A stretch of DNA of 64,000 nt from Alistipes sp. GTDB lineage: Bacteria > Bacteroidota > Bacteroidia > Bacteroidales > Rikenellaceae. Made by a program: the position numbers and the translations under genes. The DNA lies in contig JAFZHB010000005.1 of the NCBI GenBank assembly GCA_017555105.1, positions 62,001 to 126,000 of the forward strand, read 5' to 3'. Shown here one piece after another: positions 60,990-64,000 of this stretch (its first letter is position 1; every line of letters starts with the position of its first letter). The notes under the pieces were generated by a model, which saw nothing but the letters and a program-made list of their open reading frames with translations, was not told where the DNA came from and searched no databases.

Positions 60990-62195
60990 ATGAGCGGGTT
61001 GAAAAAAGTGTTAAAATTGGTGTGCAAGGGTGTGGGTGCGTTGCTCCTGCTCCTCTGTATGCTCTTTCTAGTCACGAGCGTCAGCCCGATCTATGATTTT
61101 CAGCCGGCTAAACCTTTCAGCGGGGCGGACATCTTCAACCCCTACGCCGACATGGATACCACCCACTGTTGGAAGCGCGCCAACTTTCATACCCATACCC
61201 GTGTTGATGGGCTCTTCAACGAGTGCCCCTACTGGCCCGACGAGGTCTATCGCCGCTTGGAGAAATTTGGTTACGAGGTGGTGACCTTCTCGAATCACAA
61301 CCGCCTCACACAACACCCTTTTGACCCTGCCCTACAGGTAAATCTCTACGAGCACGGTCGTAACATCTTGAAGTTTCATAAGCTGGTCTTCGGCTCTACG
61401 CGTGTGCTCCAGTTCGACCACTTCTGCCCCTTCCTAACCTCGCAGAAGCAGTTTCAGCTCGATCTGCTGGGGCGTGATGCCGACATCATCCAGGTCAACC
61501 ACCCGTTGCGCACGAAGCTCTTTCCGGCAAAGCAGTTCGCATGGTTGAGCGGCTATCGCTTGATGGAGCTCGATAGCGGTCGTTCGACCGAGAATGCCTA
61601 TTGGGACAGCGCTCTCACGGCCGGTCACTATAGCTTTGGTCTGGCGAACGACGACCTGCATTTCCCCGACCAATCGAAGCGCATTGCCGTGCGCTGCAAC
61701 TTCCTTTGCACCCCTTCGGTGCATTATGAGGATCTCCTGCAAACGCTCCGTCGAGGTGCCTTCTATGCCATGCGTGTACCGGATTACGGCCGTGGTGATT
61801 GGGAGGAGAAGTATCGTATGAACCGCCACCTCCCCGCGATTGAGACGATCGGGGTGCAGGATCAGACGATCTATGCCACCTTCTCGGTTCCGGCCGACAG
61901 CATTCGGGTGATTGGAGCTCACCACACGACTTTGGCCGTGGCGCATCAGACGGCAAGTATCGATTACACGCTGCAGAGCGATGATCCCTACGCCCGCATC
62001 ACCGCCTATTTCCCGCAGGGAGAGGTGATCTACACCAACCCCTTTGCGCGCTACGATGCCTCGGTTAGCGACTCTCCGTTCTGCGACTCCGCGCATCCGA
62101 TCAACTACCCGCTCACGATTCTTTTTAACCTTGCCCTGCTCGTACTGCTGATCAGTACGCTTTGGGCACTCTACAAATTGGTATCAAAACGATGA
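60990..62195 (+). CDS. Membrane-anchored PHP-domain phosphoesterase-like protein
   Basis: 401 aa from ATG 60990; a longer in-frame reading crosses the promoter. An N-terminal membrane helix (about 8-31) and a C-terminal helix (about 376-395) flank a PHP-type domain with H67xH69 (FHTHTRVDG), an NHN motif at 102-104 (FSNHNRL), IIQVNHPLR and LANDDLHF. PHP domains are metal-dependent phosphoesterases. It overlaps the EptA-like gene by 4 bp (ATGA), indicating translational coupling and probably a joint role in lipid or phosphate chemistry of the envelope. The substrate is unknown, and I do not recognise a characterised homologue. Confidence 0.7.
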   Translation: MSGLKKVLKLVCKGVGALLLLLCMLFLVTSVSPIYDFQPAKPFSGADIFNPYADMDTTHCWKRANFHTHTRVDGLFNECPYWPDEVYRRLEKFGYEVVTFSNHNRLTQHPFDPALQVNLYEHGRNILKFHKLVFGSTRVLQFDHFCPFLTSQKQFQLDLLGRDADIIQVNHPLRTKLFPAKQFAWLSGYRLMELDSGRSTENAYWDSALTAGHYSFGLANDDLHFPDQSKRIAVRCNFLCTPSVHYEDLLQTLRRGAFYAMRVPDYGRGDWEEKYRMNRHLPAIETIGVQDQTIYATFSVPADSIRVIGAHHTTLAVAHQTASIDYTLQSDDPYARITAYFPQGEVIYTNPFARYDASVSDSPFCDSAHPINYPLTILFNLALLVLLISTLWALYKLVSKR

Positions 62196-63724
62196 ACAGA
62201 TTCAAAAAACCTGCCTCGATTAAGGGGATGTCGCTCGTGTTGAGCCTCTTCACGCTCCTCGCTTACCACTATCCCGTCTTCAACTATGCTGCGACCCATG
62301 TCGAAAGCGGCTGGAACGCTGCGCTCATCATCGGATGCTCGGCTGCCATCATGTTGGCACTGAACTTCATGATCTACTACGCGCTGTTGTTCCTGGGACG
62401 CATCGTTGGTAAAATCGTGCTTTCGTTCACCTTTATTGGGAATGCGGTTGCCCTCTACTTTATCAACACCTACGAGGTGCTCATTACGGATAAGATGATG
62501 GGCAATGTCTTCAATACGCGCTATTCGGAGGCTTCGGCCTTCTTCTCGACAACGGCGGTGCTCTACCTCCTGCTGTTGGGTGTCGTGCCCTGTCTCTATA
62601 TCTTCCTGCGTCGGGTGGATTACGGCTCGTTCCGACGCTTTGCTCGGAATGCAGGTGTAGCGCTCTTGATCACGCTGGGTAGCGTGGTGGTGAATATGCC
62701 CAACTTCACCTGGGTCGATCGCCACGCCTCGAAGGTGGGTAGTCTGCTGATGCCGTGGTCCTATGTGGTCAATACGGTGCGTTACCACAATCGCGTGAGC
62801 AAGGCCAACCGCAAGGAGATCAAACTCCCCGATGCCACGATCGCAAGTTCGGGGCGCGATCTCTGCGTGCTCATTATCGGTGAGTCGGCACGCCGAGACC
62901 ACTTCTCGCTCTATGGCTACGAGCGCGAGACCAACCCGCAATTGAAGGGTGACGGTGTGACGGCCCTCCTTGCGAAGGCGGCAGCCACCTATACGACCGA
63001 GGGCGTGAAGGCGATCTTGTCCCACAAGGCCTCGAACAAACTCTACGAGATTTTGCCCAACTACCTCCATCGCACGGGGGTCGATGTGGTGTGGCGCACG
63101 AATAACTGGGGCGAACCGCCTTTGCACATCGAGAAGTGCTACACGCCCAAAAAACTCAAACAAAAGTACCCGGAGCTCGATGGTCGCTACGATGGCTTTT
63201 TGCTCGAGGGCTTAATCGACGAGGTAGAGGCGTGTGACAAGGAGAAGCAACTCATCGTGCTGCACACGAGCACCAGTCACGGCCCCTCCTACTACCAGAA
63301 GTATCCCGCCGAATTCGAGCAATTTAAGCCCGTTTGTACCACAGTGGAGATGTCGAAGAGCAACCGTGAGGAGTTGATCAATGCCTACGACAATACGATC
63401 CTCTATACGGATCATCTGGTTCACTCGGTGATCGAAGCGTTGCGTGGTCTGGAGGGGGTTCGCAGCTGTGTGCTCTATGTCTCGGATCACGGCGAATCGC
63501 TTGGCGAGAACAATCTCTACATGCACGGCGTGCCGATGATGATGGCTCCGGCCGAGCAGATCGAGATTCCCTTCCTCGTGTGGAGCTCGGACACCGAGTT
63601 GGAGGTCGAGGCGGAGGGCGAGATTGGGCAGTACCATGTCTTCCACAGTGTGCTGCACTTCCTGGGTGTGGAGAGCCCGATCTTCGATGACACCTATAAC
63701 ATTTTCAGCGGCGGATCGCGTTAA
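62192..63724 (+). CDS. EptA-family phosphoethanolamine transferase with Ser in place of the nucleophile Thr
   Basis: 510 aa from ATG 62192. Five membrane helices (within about 12-170) are followed by the sulfatase-fold domain (about 220-500). The nucleophile motif, GET in EptA, reads GESARRDHFSLYGYERET here, so S232 stands at the Thr position. The metal residues in YVSDHGESLGENNLYMHG are intact. EptA-type enzymes transfer phosphoethanolamine from phosphatidylethanolamine to lipid A; the glycan acceptor here is unproven. Co-translated with the PHP-domain protein. Confidence 0.85.
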   Translation: MNRFKKPASIKGMSLVLSLFTLLAYHYPVFNYAATHVESGWNAALIIGCSAAIMLALNFMIYYALLFLGRIVGKIVLSFTFIGNAVALYFINTYEVLITDKMMGNVFNTRYSEASAFFSTTAVLYLLLLGVVPCLYIFLRRVDYGSFRRFARNAGVALLITLGSVVVNMPNFTWVDRHASKVGSLLMPWSYVVNTVRYHNRVSKANRKEIKLPDATIASSGRDLCVLIIGESARRDHFSLYGYERETNPQLKGDGVTALLAKAAATYTTEGVKAILSHKASNKLYEILPNYLHRTGVDVVWRTNNWGEPPLHIEKCYTPKKLKQKYPELDGRYDGFLLEGLIDEVEACDKEKQLIVLHTSTSHGPSYYQKYPAEFEQFKPVCTTVEMSKSNREELINAYDNTILYTDHLVHSVIEALRGLEGVRSCVLYVSDHGESLGENNLYMHGVPMMMAPAEQIEIPFLVWSSDTELEVEAEGEIGQYHVFHSVLHFLGVESPIFDDTYNIFSGGSR

Positions 63725-63748
63725 AGAGTGATCGTTTGGCGTGTGATA

Positions 63749-63784
63749 GGGGCGCTTTGGGGTAAAATCATCCCAAAGCGCCCC
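63749..63784. terminator. Strong hairpin after the EptA-like gene
   Basis: A perfect 13-bp GC-rich stem (63749-63761 with 63772-63784) has a 10-base loop. There is no T-tract (TCTACG follows), so it may stabilise the 3' end or act with another factor rather than as a classic intrinsic terminator. Confidence 0.55.
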
Positions 63785-63811
63785 TCTACGATTCGAAAAG
63801 CGGAAAAAAAC

Positions 63812-63842
63812 TTTGTACCTGGCAAATTTTCCCGTAACTTTA
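63812..63842 (+). promoter_or_regulatory. Promoter of the ROK-family gene
   Basis: TTTG (63812-63815), 19 bp, TAACTTTA (63835-63842) followed by C. The ATG is 31 bp downstream. Confidence 0.7.
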
Positions 63843-63873
63843 CATCGAAATTTCGATAAAACGCGTTTTAAGC

Positions 63874-64000
63874 ATGAAGAAACTTGCAATTGGTGTTGAT
63901 ATTGGAGGTATTAACACCGCATTTGGTATGGTCGATGAGCAGGGTGAACTCTATGCCGAATCGGTCATCTCAACTCGCAAATATCCCCATTTAGAAGATT
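63874..64000 (+). CDS. ROK family sugar kinase (N-terminal part)
   Basis: Only 42 codons are in the window; the gene continues past the right edge. The start MKKLAIGVDIGGINTAFGMV is the ROK phosphate-1 (DxGG) motif, followed by DEQGELYAESVISTRKYP. ROK proteins include glucokinases, other sugar kinases and repressors. The absence of an N-terminal HTH makes this a kinase rather than a repressor. It has its own strong promoter. Confidence 0.85.
   Translation, partial: MKKLAIGVDIGGINTAFGMVDEQGELYAESVISTRKYPHLED

Overview
The window is a 64 kb chromosomal segment of a Bacteroidales bacterium, most likely Alistipes or a close Rikenellaceae relative. Reasons: promoters carry the Bacteroidota -7 element TAnnTTTG with TTG/TTTG about 19-21 bp upstream; Shine-Dalgarno sequences are weak; the primary sigma factor is short (286 aa, no region 1.1); a glsA/glsB-type glycine-lipid gene pair is present; MurE carries the meso-DAP motif DNPR; and base composition is GC-rich for Bacteroidota. 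The genus is an inference. I found no tRNA, rRNA, CRISPR array, insertion sequence, prophage or SusC/SusD pair.

Layout. 1-14.5 kb is housekeeping: pheS, a TPR protein, an EnvC-like factor and ybeY (minus strand), a patatin/beta-barrel phospholipase (plus), an M13 peptidase, pgk, an ABC-2 exporter pair and the glycine-lipid pair. 14.5-24.0 kb is a division and cell-wall (dcw) operon, rsmH-ftsL-ftsI-murE-mraY-murD-ftsW, that stops after ftsW and continues into an S4-domain protein gene instead of murG. 24.0-29.3 kb holds metK behind a SAM-II riboswitch, an HtrA protease, rpoD and a nucleoside-gate membrane protein.

29.5-52.3 kb is an accessory glycan region: GH2, two GH28 proteins, GH95, a GH141-like beta-helix protein, a five-bladed-propeller hydrolase, an alkaline phosphatase and an M3 peptidase, with ung and a cyclophilin interspersed. 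This family mix resembles the gene sets used against pectin rhamnogalacturonan II (RG-II). At its centre is a tight six-gene minus-strand operon (35.6-43.1 kb): secreted propeller hydrolase, SSS symporter, DHDPS-family aldolase, Fe-dependent alcohol dehydrogenase, PdxA2 and DUF1537 kinase. My main hypothesis is that it releases, imports and degrades the C7 diacid Dha (3-deoxy-D-lyxo-heptulosarate) of RG-II. Aldol cleavage would give pyruvate plus a threo C4 uronate, reduction would give D-threonate, and kinase plus PdxA2 would yield dihydroxyacetone phosphate. The carbon count, stereochemistry and redox balance are consistent.

52.3-64 kb: a SIMPL-domain protein, rlmN, a TonB-like protein, hflX, upp, an LtaS/MdoB-type sulfatase-fold enzyme, a hemerythrin-LuxR fusion regulator, a polyprenyl synthase, a membrane-anchored PHP protein translationally coupled to an EptA-type transferase, and the start of a ROK kinase. 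Short bidirectional terminators separate most converging units.
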